Shown here one piece after another: positions 23,831 through 31,967 of a stretch of DNA of 32,069 bases (position 1 is its first letter; each line of letters begins with the position of its first letter). Location of the stretch: contig NZ_JAIXST010000183.1 in NCBI RefSeq assembly GCF_027484545.1, positions 1 to 32,069 of the forward strand. Reading direction: 5' to 3'. A program made the position numbers and the translations under genes. The DNA is from Runella sp. (GTDB lineage: Bacteria > Bacteroidota > Bacteroidia > Cytophagales > Spirosomataceae). Below the pieces are notes generated by a model. That model had not been told where the DNA came from, searched no databases, and saw only the letters and a list, made by a program, of their open reading frames with translations.

Positions 23831-24667
23831 CTATTTTGAATCACTTTCATTATCAGCGACCAATCCTTCGCGCTCGGCTTGCGCTTTGTAGTCGTGTAAC
23901 TGAACAGGTTTGGATTTTTTCTGCATCCTGATGTTGAGTACTTCCACCAATAAGGAGAAGGCGATGGCAAAATACAGATAGCCTTTAGGTACTGAACCTA
24001 CGTGTGATCCGAAAAAGGAAACGTTGGCTAAATGAGCACCTTCGGCAATCAACATAAATCCGATGGCAATCAAAAAGGCCAGACCAAGCATCTGCACGGA
24101 AGGGTGACGGTTGACAAAGTCGCCGACCGGTCCTGAAAATGCCATCATGATAAGTACGGAGAGTACTACGGAAACAATCATAACCGGAACGTTATTGGTA
24201 AGACCAATAGCCGTCAAAATGGAGTCAACGGAGAAAACAACGTTGATAAGAGCAATTTGCAGTACAACGTTGGTCAATTTTGTAGCCGCATTTCCTTTGG
24301 GACGTTGAACTTCGTCATCTTCCCCTTCCAATTTATGGTGGATTTCGGATGTACTTTTGTACAACAGAAAAATGCCCCCCACTACTAAAATAATGCTTTG
24401 TCCAGAGAAAGCGGCTTGAAACCAGCCAAGATCAATATGACTGAACGGTTTTGATAATGAGATGATAAAAGAAATGCCAAACAACAGGGTTACTCGAAAA
24501 GTCATCGCCAACAGCAAGCCGATATTTCGGGCTTTGGGTTGTTCTTTGCGGGAGAGTTTGTTAGCTGCAATCGAAATAAAAATAATGTTGTCGATGCCCA
24601 AAACGATTTCTAAAAACGTCAGGGTTAATAAACTGATAATTGATTCGGCGGTAAAAAGTGAATCCAT
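23831..24667 (-). CDS. TerC family integral membrane protein
   Basis: 278 residues with seven or so hydrophobic segments. The family signature is present: LEIVLGIDNIIFI with Asp26 in the first membrane helix, and NVVFSVDSILTAIGLT with a second acidic residue in the middle. A charged cytoplasmic loop (about 115-130: EGEDDEVQRPKG) and a hydrophilic C-terminus match the TerC/YjbE group. TerC proteins relate to tellurite resistance in some bacteria and, in several, to Mn2+ handling or export during protein metalation. The role here is inferred from family only. Its promoter region is shared divergently with the aminotransferase gene. Confidence 0.92.
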   Translation of the reverse strand: MDSLFTAESIISLLTLTFLEIVLGIDNIIFISIAANKLSRKEQPKARNIGLLLAMTFRVTLLFGISFIISLSKPFSHIDLGWFQAAFSGQSIILVVGGIFLLYKSTSEIHHKLEGEDDEVQRPKGNAATKLTNVVLQIALINVVFSVDSILTAIGLTNNVPVMIVSVVLSVLIMMAFSGPVGDFVNRHPSVQMLGLAFLIAIGFMLIAEGAHLANVSFFGSHVGSVPKGYLYFAIAFSLLVEVLNIRMQKKSKPVQLHDYKAQAEREGLVADNESDSK

Positions 24668-24787
24668 TGTGGGGATAGTTAGGTGAATGCGAAAGATGAA
24701 TTGATTTAGATTATTCGTTTAAATTACAAAATTGGGCTGTTTTTCGATGTGAATAGAATAATTTTACACGAAATTACCAAACACTCC

Positions 24788-25939
24788 ATGGAAGGTTTAA
24801 AAATAGAGTCGAAACTTCCCAACGTAGGTACCACGATTTTTACGGTGATGTCTGCTTTGGCTACTGAGTACAAAGCTATCAATCTGTCACAGGGGTTCCC
24901 CGATTTTCAGATGCCCGAAGAACTCGTGCGTCTCACCTGCAACGCCTTGCAGCAGGGCTTCAATCAATATTCTCCCATGGCAGGATGGATGCCGTTGCGG
25001 GAAAGTATCGCCGCAAAAATTCATGATTTGTACGGTGTCAATGTAAATCCTGATACCGAAATAACCATCACTCCTGGAGGTACTTATGGAATTTATACTG
25101 CGTTTACAACCGTGTTACGGGCCAGCGATGAAGTGATTGTTTTTGAACCTGCCTACGATAGCTATATTCCTAATATTGAAGTGAACGGGGGAATAGCCGT
25201 GCGCATTCCGCTGGAGTTTCCTACCTACCGCATTAATTGGGACGAAGTGCGCGCGCGTATCACGCCTCGTACGCGCATGATTGCGCTCAATTCTCCGCAT
25301 AATCCTACAGGAAGTATTTTGCGGGACGATGACATTGAGCAATTACGCCAAATTGTTCAGGAATACGATTTGCTCATTATGTCGGATGAAGTGTACGAAC
25401 ATTTGATTTATGACGGAGAGCCGCATCGAAGTATTTTGCGCTATCCAGACTTGCGGGAGCGAGCCTTTGTGAATTTTTCGTTTGGGAAAGTATATCATTG
25501 TACGGGCTGGAAAATGGGCTATTGCATTGCACCTCCCGCTTTTATGGCAGAATTCCGTAAAGTACACCAATTCAACTGTTTCAGTTGTTTTACGCCCGCA
25601 CAAGTTGCCTTGGCCGAATTTCTGAAAGACCGGGAAGCGTATCGGGGTATCTCCAATTTTTACCAACAAAAGCGCGATTACTTTGCCAAATTGATGCAGC
25701 AGACGCGCTTTAAGCCGCTGCCCAGCTATGGAAGTTATTTTCAACTGTATTATTTTGATCACTTGTCTGATTTATCCGACAAGGATTTTTCGATATGGCT
25801 TACCAAAGAACACAGCGTAGCGTGTATTCCGGTCTCGGCCTTTTATCAGGAAGCGACTGACAACGGAGTGGTACGGTTTTGTTTTGCCAAAAAAGAAGAA
25901 ACACTCGAAAGAGCGGTGGAGCGATTGGTGAAGGTGTGA
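24788..25939 (+). CDS. Methionine aminotransferase (PLP-dependent, class I/II)
   Basis: About 383 residues from ATG 24788. That start is preferred to GTG 24749 because family members begin just before SKLPNVGTTIFTVM. Fold type I signs are clear: NLSQGFPDF (32-40), the NQYSPMAGWMPLR block (59-71), SPHNPTG (169-175, which binds substrate carboxylate and PLP), DEVYEHLIYD (200-209) and the Schiff-base Lys234 in SFGKVYHCTGWKMGY. These match the bacterial methionine aminotransferase (YbdL-like) group, which transaminates 4-methylthio-2-oxobutyrate and methionine in methionine salvage and can also act on other amino acids. It is the first gene of a forward unit. Confidence 0.9.
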   Translation: MEGLKIESKLPNVGTTIFTVMSALATEYKAINLSQGFPDFQMPEELVRLTCNALQQGFNQYSPMAGWMPLRESIAAKIHDLYGVNVNPDTEITITPGGTYGIYTAFTTVLRASDEVIVFEPAYDSYIPNIEVNGGIAVRIPLEFPTYRINWDEVRARITPRTRMIALNSPHNPTGSILRDDDIEQLRQIVQEYDLLIMSDEVYEHLIYDGEPHRSILRYPDLRERAFVNFSFGKVYHCTGWKMGYCIAPPAFMAEFRKVHQFNCFSCFTPAQVALAEFLKDREAYRGISNFYQQKRDYFAKLMQQTRFKPLPSYGSYFQLYYFDHLSDLSDKDFSIWLTKEHSVACIPVSAFYQEATDNGVVRFCFAKKEETLERAVERLVKV

Positions 25940-25996
25940 TGTTTTCCGTTAAAGCTTCAATTTGTGTATATTTGTTTACTGAAAACGCCCTGAAAT

Positions 25997-26209
25997 ATGA
26001 ATCATCTCATAACCATACATCCTGATATTCAAAGCGGTGCACCGGTGTTTTATAATACCCGTGTTCCCGTAAAAAATTTGTTCGATTATCTCAAGGGAGG
26101 CCATACGGTTGATGAATTTATAGAAGATTTTCCTTCAGTCAAACGGGAACAGGCACTTGGAGTACAGAAAAGCTCAACAGAAATAAATTACAGCATTTTT
26201 GTCGATTAG
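25997..26209 (+). CDS. DUF433 antitoxin-like protein with altered C-terminus
   Basis: 70 residues. The first 56 match DUF433: ITIHPDIQSGAPVFYNTRVPVKNLFDYLKGGHTVDEFIEDFPSVKREQALGV. DUF433 proteins carry a winged-helix-like core and are usually antitoxin partners of PIN/DUF5615-type toxins. Here no toxin gene follows; the next gene is DUF6624. The final residues (QKSSTEINYSIFVD) do not fit, whereas another frame of the same DNA reads KAQQK then a stop, as expected for the family. A small deletion near 26165-26170 therefore probably altered the end. It may still fold, as the core is complete. Confidence 0.7.
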   Translation: MNHLITIHPDIQSGAPVFYNTRVPVKNLFDYLKGGHTVDEFIEDFPSVKREQALGVQKSSTEINYSIFVD

Positions 26210-26217
26210 GGAACACA

Positions 26218-27144
26218 ATGAAATGTCTACTACTTATCCTTTTTTGCGTTGTTTCTTTTTTCGTCTCTGGACAGACAAAAGAATATTTCGTTTTAGTAAA
26301 AAAGGCAGACTCGCTTTACAAGCTTAAAGATTATGCAAGGTCTGCATTGACTTACACTTTAGCATTTAAGGCCAATAATTGGAAGGGCTTGTCAGATGAT
26401 AGATATAATGCTGCTTGTTCATGGGCTTTAAATAATAATCCTGATAGTTCATTTTTTCATTTATATAGGATAGCTACAAAGGCTGATTATTCTGACTATC
26501 AACATATTATCAGTGATAAAAATTTGCTTTCTCTACATGAGGATAAGCGTTGGTTGCCGTTGTTGGAATTGATAAAAGCCAATAAAGAAAAGGAAGAAGT
26601 CAACTATAATAAACCATTAATTCAAGAATTAGATAGTATTTTTGATAGTGACCAAAAATATCGAAAAATGATTCAGGGCGTTGAAAAACAATTTGGGTTC
26701 GATTCAAAGCAGATGGACTCACTATGGCGAATCATACATGCGAAGGATTCTATAAATTTGATAAAAGTCACAGGTATTTTGGATAAATATGGCTGGCTTG
26801 GACCTGATATAATAGGGTGGCGGGGAGGAACTACTTTGTTTTTAGTGATTCAACATTCCGATTTAAAAATTCAGGAAAAGTATTTGCCCGTAATGAGGGA
26901 GGCTGTTAAAGCGGGAAAAATGAATTCGGGAAGTTTAGCTTTACTTGAAGACCGAGTAGCTCTTAGACAGGGGAAGAAACAAATTTACGGCAGTCAAATA
27001 GAAAAGAATGCAAAAGGAGATTGGGTAGTTTCGCCCATAGAGGAAGAAATAAATGTAAATGAACGTCGAAAATCGGTTGGCCTTGAGCCGTTGGAAGACT
27101 ATGTGAAAAAGTGGAATATAGACTATAAATTACCTAAAAAATAA
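26218..27144 (+). CDS. DUF6624 domain protein, secreted
   Basis: 308 residues. A signal peptide (about 1-19, FFVSGQ) leads to a TPR-like N-terminal half (YFVLVKKADSLYKLKDYARSALTYTLAF, about 22-100) and a C-terminal DUF6624 region: LDSIFDSDQKYR, LDKYGWLGPDIIGWRG, LFLVIQHSDLKIQEKYLP, LALLEDRVALRQGKKQIYGSQ. The role is unknown. The QHSD and DR...G...YG blocks are the family's signature and may be catalytic, but this is not established. It starts 8 bases after the DUF433 stop, so they may be cotranscribed. The codon and base use is more AT-rich than nearby genes, which would suit horizontal acquisition together with DUF433. Confidence 0.8.
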   Translation: MKCLLLILFCVVSFFVSGQTKEYFVLVKKADSLYKLKDYARSALTYTLAFKANNWKGLSDDRYNAACSWALNNNPDSSFFHLYRIATKADYSDYQHIISDKNLLSLHEDKRWLPLLELIKANKEKEEVNYNKPLIQELDSIFDSDQKYRKMIQGVEKQFGFDSKQMDSLWRIIHAKDSINLIKVTGILDKYGWLGPDIIGWRGGTTLFLVIQHSDLKIQEKYLPVMREAVKAGKMNSGSLALLEDRVALRQGKKQIYGSQIEKNAKGDWVVSPIEEEINVNERRKSVGLEPLEDYVKKWNIDYKLPKK

Positions 27145-27160
27145 GAGCTATAGTCGTATA

Positions 27161-27643
27161 TTACCTTATAACTCTCCTAACTCCTACAAAACGCTTTTTG
27201 TAATAATCTGCGTGAAGAAAATCATAGCGTACACCGCCTTTCCAGGCAGAGTGAATGAATTTGACGTAATTATTTTTTACGTCGAGAATTAGACCAACAT
27301 GTCCAACGCGTTGACTGCCTGCGTTGTGGCCTTTGAAGAATATCAAATCACCTTCTTTGGCTTCACCGAGGGCAATTTCGATGCCGTGAGAAATCTGTGC
27401 CGCGCTCGAATGGGGTAACAGCATTCCAAATTGTGAAAAACAGTAACGGACAAAGCCCGAGCAATCAAACCCTTTTCTGGAAGTGCCACCTGAACGATAG
27501 CGAAGTGATAAGTGCTTTTTAGCAAAAGTAAGAAGCTCAGTAGACATGGAAGCCTTTTGAATCGTGTCCTTTTTTAGGGATTGAGCGGATATACTTTGAC
27601 TCAATCCTGCCAGTAAAAGCAGCGCAAATACTATTTTCTTCAT
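27161..27643 (-). CDS. NlpC/P60 (C40) cysteine peptidase
   Basis: 160 residues with a signal peptide (about 1-20, SQSISAQ). The NlpC/P60 fold covers residues about 35-160 with catalytic Cys in GFDCSGFVRYC, His in GHVGLIL and a third polar residue in the IHSA segment. It probably cleaves the gamma-D-glutamyl-diamino acid link of peptidoglycan stem peptides in the periplasm. No cell-wall-binding SH3 domain is present, so it is a compact single-domain enzyme. It is convergent with the DUF6624 gene, with only 16 bases between stops. Confidence 0.92.
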   Translation of the reverse strand: MKKIVFALLLLAGLSQSISAQSLKKDTIQKASMSTELLTFAKKHLSLRYRSGGTSRKGFDCSGFVRYCFSQFGMLLPHSSAAQISHGIEIALGEAKEGDLIFFKGHNAGSQRVGHVGLILDVKNNYVKFIHSAWKGGVRYDFLHADYYKKRFVGVRRVIR

Positions 27644-27824
27644 AAGTTAGGAGGAACGGTATTGTAATGAAATAAATCAATTACAGTATCAAATAAAAGT
27701 AGAAAATTTGGCAATAAATTGACATTAAAATGAATTAATGCCAATTTTTATATGCCTAATTAGTTTTTTTAACTTATTGAAAATAAGTAATTAATCCTGA
27801 AAATTTGGTTTATTTAAGAATATT

Positions 27825-27840
27825 ATCGTAATATTGCGAT
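27825..27840 (+). promoter_or_regulatory. Candidate ArsR operator upstream of arsR
   Basis: ATCGTAATATTGCGAT is a near-perfect palindrome 18 bases before the arsR start, as expected for autoregulation. A closely matching site lies at 28204-28219. Confidence 0.6.
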
Positions 27841-27858
27841 AGAAAATAGTTGTAAGTT

Positions 27859-28185
27859 ATGGGGCTTTCAAAAACCGAAGTATTTAGTGATAACGATAAT
27901 CGAATCGCTGATTTGGCCAAAGCTTTTGCGCACCCGGCGCGGGTAGCTATTCTGCGGTTGTTGGCACAAAAAAAAGCATGCATTTGTGGTGATTTAGTGG
28001 ATGAATTGCCGCTTTCGCAGGCTACAGTGTCGCAGCATTTAAAAGAACTCAAACGGATTGGTATTGTTAAAGGAAGTATTGAACCGCCGCGCGTTTGCTA
28101 TTGTATCAACGAAGAAGTATGGGAAGAAGCTGAACAGGCTTTTGATGGGCTGTTTGCCGTTTTGTTGAAAGCAAGTTGCTGTTAA
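27859..28185 (+). CDS. arsR: ArsR family metalloregulator
   Basis: 108 residues, the normal length. The winged helix-turn-helix spans about 15-90: LAKAFAHPARVAILRLLAQ, then CICGDLVDELPLSQATVSQHLKELKRIGIVKG. Cys residues are near the metal-binding region (ACICGDLV) and at the C-terminus (KASCC), which fits As(III)-type sensing by thiols. It lies upstream of the sigma-factor, phosphatase and arsM genes and is preceded by a near-perfect palindrome that is repeated after its stop. The likely role is arsenite-released repression of itself and of the downstream operon. Confidence 0.9.
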   Translation: MGLSKTEVFSDNDNRIADLAKAFAHPARVAILRLLAQKKACICGDLVDELPLSQATVSQHLKELKRIGIVKGSIEPPRVCYCINEEVWEEAEQAFDGLFAVLLKASCC

Positions 28186-28203
28186 ATTTTTTTGGTATAA
28201 ATC

Positions 28204-28219
28204 ATCGTAATATTACAAT
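28204..28219 (+). promoter_or_regulatory. Second ArsR-type operator before the sigma-factor operon
   Basis: ATCGTAATATTACAAT matches 14 of 16 bases of the arsR operator. It lies directly before the start of the sigma-factor gene (28225), pointing to ArsR control of the downstream genes. Confidence 0.55.
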
Positions 28220-28224
28220 TAAAA

Positions 28225-28916
28225 ATGTGCTATACAGCTTCAACGAAAGAACTGCCTAATTTTTGGCGAAACACGGGACCAACGTCGCTGACTACGTGCG
28301 TAAACGCGTTCGTGACGAAGAGATCTCAAAGGACCTAACCCATGATGTCTTTGTGAAAATCTACACGTTTTGCCAAAAACACGATTTTTCGTGCGAAAAG
28401 GCAGGAGTTAGCAATTTGCGCTCCTGGATTTTTCAGATTGCACAAAATACAATTGTGGATTATGCACGCCGCGAACAAAGGTTTGAACGTTCTGAAAATT
28501 TACCTGAAACAGCCTCAGTCGCTGAAACTAATGTGTATTCACAAGCCCAACAATATATTGAACCCTTGTTGTCGTTGATGCCAATGGCGTATGCAGAACC
28601 GCTTCGTTTGGCTGATTTGGAACTTTTGCCACAGCAGGAGATTGCGAACCGGTTGAATTTGAGTTTGTCAGGTACAAAATCGCGCATTCAGCGAGGCAGA
28701 GAAAAATTGCGAACATTGTTCGAAGAATGTACCTACGTAGAATTGGACCCTCGGGGACACCTTATTTCGATGGAAGCGAAGCCTTCTTGTCAAACCCTCA
28801 AAAAAAATTCTGAAAATGATGCGTCTTTTTCAAGTTGCGGTCGTCTTGACGGAGAATTTTATCAAAATAAAACTTCCCATGAACAATCAACAACTTGCTA
28901 TTCTACTTGTCTTTAG
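28225..28916 (+). pseudogene. sigZ: SigZ-like ECF sigma factor, frameshifted
   Basis: The natural start is ATG 28225 (MCYTASTKELPNFWR...), but the sigma sequence continues in another frame (from 28263 as KHGTNVADYVRKRV). One extra A at 28269-28271 would join them. Region 2 is visible (DEEISKDLTHDVFVKIYTF) and region 4 at LPQQEIANRLNLSLSGTKSRIQRGREKL. SigZ-type factors are often beside arsR in Bacteroidota. The tail beyond EAKPSC overlaps the next gene's start. One extra A in the A8 run (28800-28807) would instead end the protein at 28813, as QTLKKKF. Two lesions in one gene suggest either decay or consensus error. It would direct RNA polymerase to an unknown regulon. Confidence 0.78.
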
Positions 28917-29769
28917 TGTGACAAGTCTGTCGGCGCAAAATTTCAAACCTCGCCCTTTAGTCCCAATTTCGGGACATTACAAAACATTGGCTCAGACAGA
29001 CGCTCAGCCGCAATCTAACTCTGCCATTGACCGCCGTCATTTTCCGTTGGATAGCTTACCCGACAGCTATGCTAAACGCTTGAAAATGACACCTGAATAC
29101 CTGACTTTACCGCCAAGTGTTTTTGAAATTGGCGAATTTCCTGCCAACAGCTCAGCTCAAACGCGGACAGAATTGGATTTCCTGCTCAAACTTCAGGCCG
29201 AAGCCCGCACGCCTGAAAAATTGGACGAATCGCTCTCTTTTGCCAATGTATATTACAATAACGACACTAAACCGGGCGATGCAGATTATGAAGTGATGCA
29301 AAAGAACCTGTTTCATATCGGGCGGCAAATAAACGGTTTTAATGCACAGCAATTACCGCTTACGGCTGTTATGATGCGACGAGTTTGGAAAGATGCATCT
29401 TATTACTTCTGGGCCTTGAAGTTTAAATACAATCGTGCTCGTCCGTATCAACTTGACTATCAACTGAAAAATGTGACAGACCCGTTTTTTCAGGCGTATC
29501 CAAGCGGACATTCGTCAAGTTCGTACGTTGCGGCTTACATTTTTCAAGAGTTATTACCCGAAAAAACTGAGCTTTTTGTGAAAAATGCGTACGATATGGC
29601 TTATTCAAGAGAACTATTGGGGGTGCATTTTCCGAGTGATTCAGAAGCGGGTCGAAAATTTGCCCGTCAGTTTGTGAATGAATTGCTTAAAAATAAAGAG
29701 TTCCAAGCTGATTTAATGGCGGCAAAAAAAGAAGTAGAACGTCTTAAAACACAACAAGTAAGTAAATAA
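28879..29769 (+). CDS. PAP2-type class A acid phosphatase, secreted
   Basis: 296 residues from ATG 28879, chosen because it begins a signal peptide (MNNQQLAILLVFSVTSLSAQ). All three phosphatase signature blocks are present: K-(X6)-RP in KFKYNRARP, PSGH in PSGHSSSSY, and SR-(X5)-H-(X3)-D in SRELLGVHFPSD. This is the class A nonspecific acid phosphatase / vanadium haloperoxidase pattern, in which the His is the nucleophile and the enzyme acts in the periplasm on phosphomonoesters. It lies between the sigma-factor and arsM genes, so it may be part of the arsenic operon, for example scavenging phosphate when arsenate competes. That role is inference only. Confidence 0.9.
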   Translation: MNNQQLAILLVFSVTSLSAQNFKPRPLVPISGHYKTLAQTDAQPQSNSAIDRRHFPLDSLPDSYAKRLKMTPEYLTLPPSVFEIGEFPANSSAQTRTELDFLLKLQAEARTPEKLDESLSFANVYYNNDTKPGDADYEVMQKNLFHIGRQINGFNAQQLPLTAVMMRRVWKDASYYFWALKFKYNRARPYQLDYQLKNVTDPFFQAYPSGHSSSSYVAAYIFQELLPEKTELFVKNAYDMAYSRELLGVHFPSDSEAGRKFARQFVNELLKNKEFQADLMAAKKEVERLKTQQVSK

Positions 29770-29787
29770 TTAACGTATTTTTATACC

Positions 29788-31125
29788 ATGAACACAGATC
29801 AAACACTCAAAGAAATTGTCCGTGAAAAATACACGGAAGTAGCGACGCAGTCGAAGACCCAAAACGCAGCCTCCTGCTGCGGTTGCGGCCCGACTTGCAG
29901 TACCGATGAAGATTTTATCGGCATTATGGCCGAAGATTATACTAAGCTCAGCGGTTACGTGGCCGACGCTGATTTAGGATTGGGCTGTGGTTTGCCTACT
30001 CAATTTGCCCAAATTAAAAAAGGAGATACCGTCATTGATTTAGGAAGCGGAGCCGGCAACGACGCCTTTGTAGCTCGTGCCGAAACGGGCGCAGAAGGCA
30101 AAGTAATTGGTATTGATTTTACCGAAGCCATGCTCACCAAAGCCCGTGCCAATACTGAAAAATTGGGATTCAATAACGTTGAATTTAGGTTTGGAGATAT
30201 TGAGCAAATGCCGGTAAATGATAACGTTGCCAATGTAGTGGTAAGCAATTGTGTCCTTAATTTAGTGCCTAATAAAGCCAACTTATTCAAAGAAATTCAC
30301 CGTGTTTTAAAACCCAACGGCCATTTTAGTATTTCTGATATTGTATTGGTAGGTGAGTTGCCTGAAAACCTTCGTCACGCTGCTGAAATGTACGCTGGTT
30401 GTGTATCAGGAGCGATTCAAAAAGAAACCTATCTTGGATTGATTGAACAAACGGGATTTGTGAACAGTACTTTGCAAAAAGACCGCGAAATTTTCCTTCC
30501 CGACTCCATTTTGAGTACGTTCTTGTCAACGGCTGAAATTGCTGCCTTTAGAAACAGTGGAACCGGGATTTACAGCATTACTGTTTTCGCTGAAAAACCT
30601 GCCACCTCTGAGGCGTTGACCGAGCTCGAAATACGTACTGCAAAACCATCTGATTTTTCGGCAGTGGTGGGATTATTGAAAGAAGTCGGACTTCCGACCG
30701 AAGACCTCAATCCTGCTCTCCCTCATTTCCTGTTGGCTTTTGCTAATGAAAAATTGGTGGGTTCAGCGGGAGTGGAGATAAACGGAACGTATGGATTGTT
30801 GCGTTCTGTGGCCGTTTCTGAAGGATTCAGGAAGTACAAAATTGCCCGTCGTTTGGTGAATGATTTAACCAAACAAGTACGATTGGAAGGCGTAAAAGAA
30901 CTGTATTTGATTACGACGACGGCCGATTCGTATTTTGAAAAACAGGGCTATGAGCGCATAAGCAGAGATAATGTGCCTGCTGAAATTGCTCAATTACAGC
31001 AATTTAGCAGCATTTGTCCGAGTTCGGCGGTGGTAATGAAAAAGGCGATTGAAAAGCCTAAAATTAAGCTGTCTGATTTGGAAGCGGTATCGTCTTGCTG
31101 CACACCCAATTCGGGGTGCTGTTAG
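29788..31125 (+). CDS. arsM: Arsenite methyltransferase ArsM fused to ArsN2-like GNAT domain
   Basis: 445 residues. Residues about 1-275 are ArsM: a Cys-rich start (CCGCGPTC, 30-37), Cys67 in LGLGCGLP, SAM motif I DLGSGAGNDAF (84-94), Cys155 in SNCVLNLV and Cys205 in YAGCVSGA, the set that binds As(III). It adds methyl groups to arsenite from SAM. Residues about 280-420 are an ArsN2-type GNAT domain, ending in the FSSICPSSAVVMKK signature. The GNAT pyrophosphate loop reads RKYKIA instead of R-x-x-G-x-G/A, so CoA binding is doubtful. The tail SCCTPNSGCC adds another four Cys. Typical ArsM proteins are about 270 residues, so a fusion is clear. The gene follows PAP2 by 18 bases. Confidence 0.93.
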   Translation: MNTDQTLKEIVREKYTEVATQSKTQNAASCCGCGPTCSTDEDFIGIMAEDYTKLSGYVADADLGLGCGLPTQFAQIKKGDTVIDLGSGAGNDAFVARAETGAEGKVIGIDFTEAMLTKARANTEKLGFNNVEFRFGDIEQMPVNDNVANVVVSNCVLNLVPNKANLFKEIHRVLKPNGHFSISDIVLVGELPENLRHAAEMYAGCVSGAIQKETYLGLIEQTGFVNSTLQKDREIFLPDSILSTFLSTAEIAAFRNSGTGIYSITVFAEKPATSEALTELEIRTAKPSDFSAVVGLLKEVGLPTEDLNPALPHFLLAFANEKLVGSAGVEINGTYGLLRSVAVSEGFRKYKIARRLVNDLTKQVRLEGVKELYLITTTADSYFEKQGYERISRDNVPAEIAQLQQFSSICPSSAVVMKKAIEKPKIKLSDLEAVSSCCTPNSGCC

Positions 31126-31147
31126 AATAAGTTTTAATTAACTTTTC

Positions 31148-31184
31148 AAAAATCCCGCGAAATTATTGTTTCGCAGGATTTTTT
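31148..31184 (+). terminator. Intrinsic terminator after arsM
   Basis: AAAATCCCGCGAAA pairs with TTTCGCAGGATTTT with one mismatch around a 6-base loop, and more Ts follow. It closes the arsenic operon. Confidence 0.8.
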
Positions 31185-31197
31185 GAATTCGGATTTC

Positions 31198-31881
31198 TCA
31201 AATATACACCTCTTTATAAATCGCGTATTGTCCCTGTTTGAAGGTACTTAGCTTGAATAAAGGCTTTTTGCCAACAGTAAAACGAGTTACTTTATCCTTC
31301 AGAGTTTTTGCTTTTTCATCTTCCATCGCTTTTCCTTGGATCAATTCTGCCGCTCCGGTGCTGAGGTTGAAATCGTACTTTTCAAATGAACCGTCGTGAG
31401 TAGAACTGCTTGTGTAAGTAGCCCCAATCAGATACCAATCGTTGTTCTGAAAGCGCCAGCGGTAATCGTATCCCCAACGATCGGAACTGCCCGCATAAAA
31501 TTGGATTAGTAGCGTTCCGCGTTCAATGGTCATTCCAGCCCATGGGTCGCCAAAGATTCCACCTTCGTTAGAAAGCAAAATAGATTCATTCGACTGTACC
31601 GACAACTGATAACTTCCGTCAGTCTGTCGCAGAGCCACAAACAAAATCCGTGGCGGTACCTCCATTTCAGGCTCTTTGAGGTTTTTTACGGGTTTGTCAG
31701 TTTCAATAACTGTGGCGAGGTCGGGCAAATTATCCTTGTTCAAATCGCCTTCCGCCTTTTCCAGAATGTGCCATCCTTTGGGCACAAATGCTTCGAGTTT
31801 GGCTCCTTTTTGCGGTAAAACAGGATATTTGTAAGTCGGAGAAAATAAATACAGCGAAAGTAAAGCAGTGATGATATACAT
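31198..31881 (-). CDS. Hypothetical secreted protein with a calcium-loop-like motif
   Basis: About 227 residues from the ATG at 31881, which starts a signal-like hydrophobic segment (MYIITALLSLYLFS); an upstream ATG (31914) adds 11 residues but is less likely. An EF-hand/dockerin-like loop, GDLNKDNLPDLATVIE (about 43-58), resembles FG-GAP/VCBS-type calcium sites in Bacteroidota secreted proteins. The remainder looks like beta-structure with many Trp/Tyr. No family is recognised. It stands alone between the arsM terminator and the partial gene at the window end, and no function is assigned. Confidence 0.7.
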   Translation of the reverse strand: MYIITALLSLYLFSPTYKYPVLPQKGAKLEAFVPKGWHILEKAEGDLNKDNLPDLATVIETDKPVKNLKEPEMEVPPRILFVALRQTDGSYQLSVQSNESILLSNEGGIFGDPWAGMTIERGTLLIQFYAGSSDRWGYDYRWRFQNNDWYLIGATYTSSSTHDGSFEKYDFNLSTGAAELIQGKAMEDEKAKTLKDKVTRFTVGKKPLFKLSTFKQGQYAIYKEVYI

Positions 31882-31967
31882 AGGGAACGTAAAAAGTTGA
31901 TTTGTTTCTGCCAAAAATAAACAGGATTATAGTTTTTTTCATCATGTTATCAATAGTTTGCAATGAT

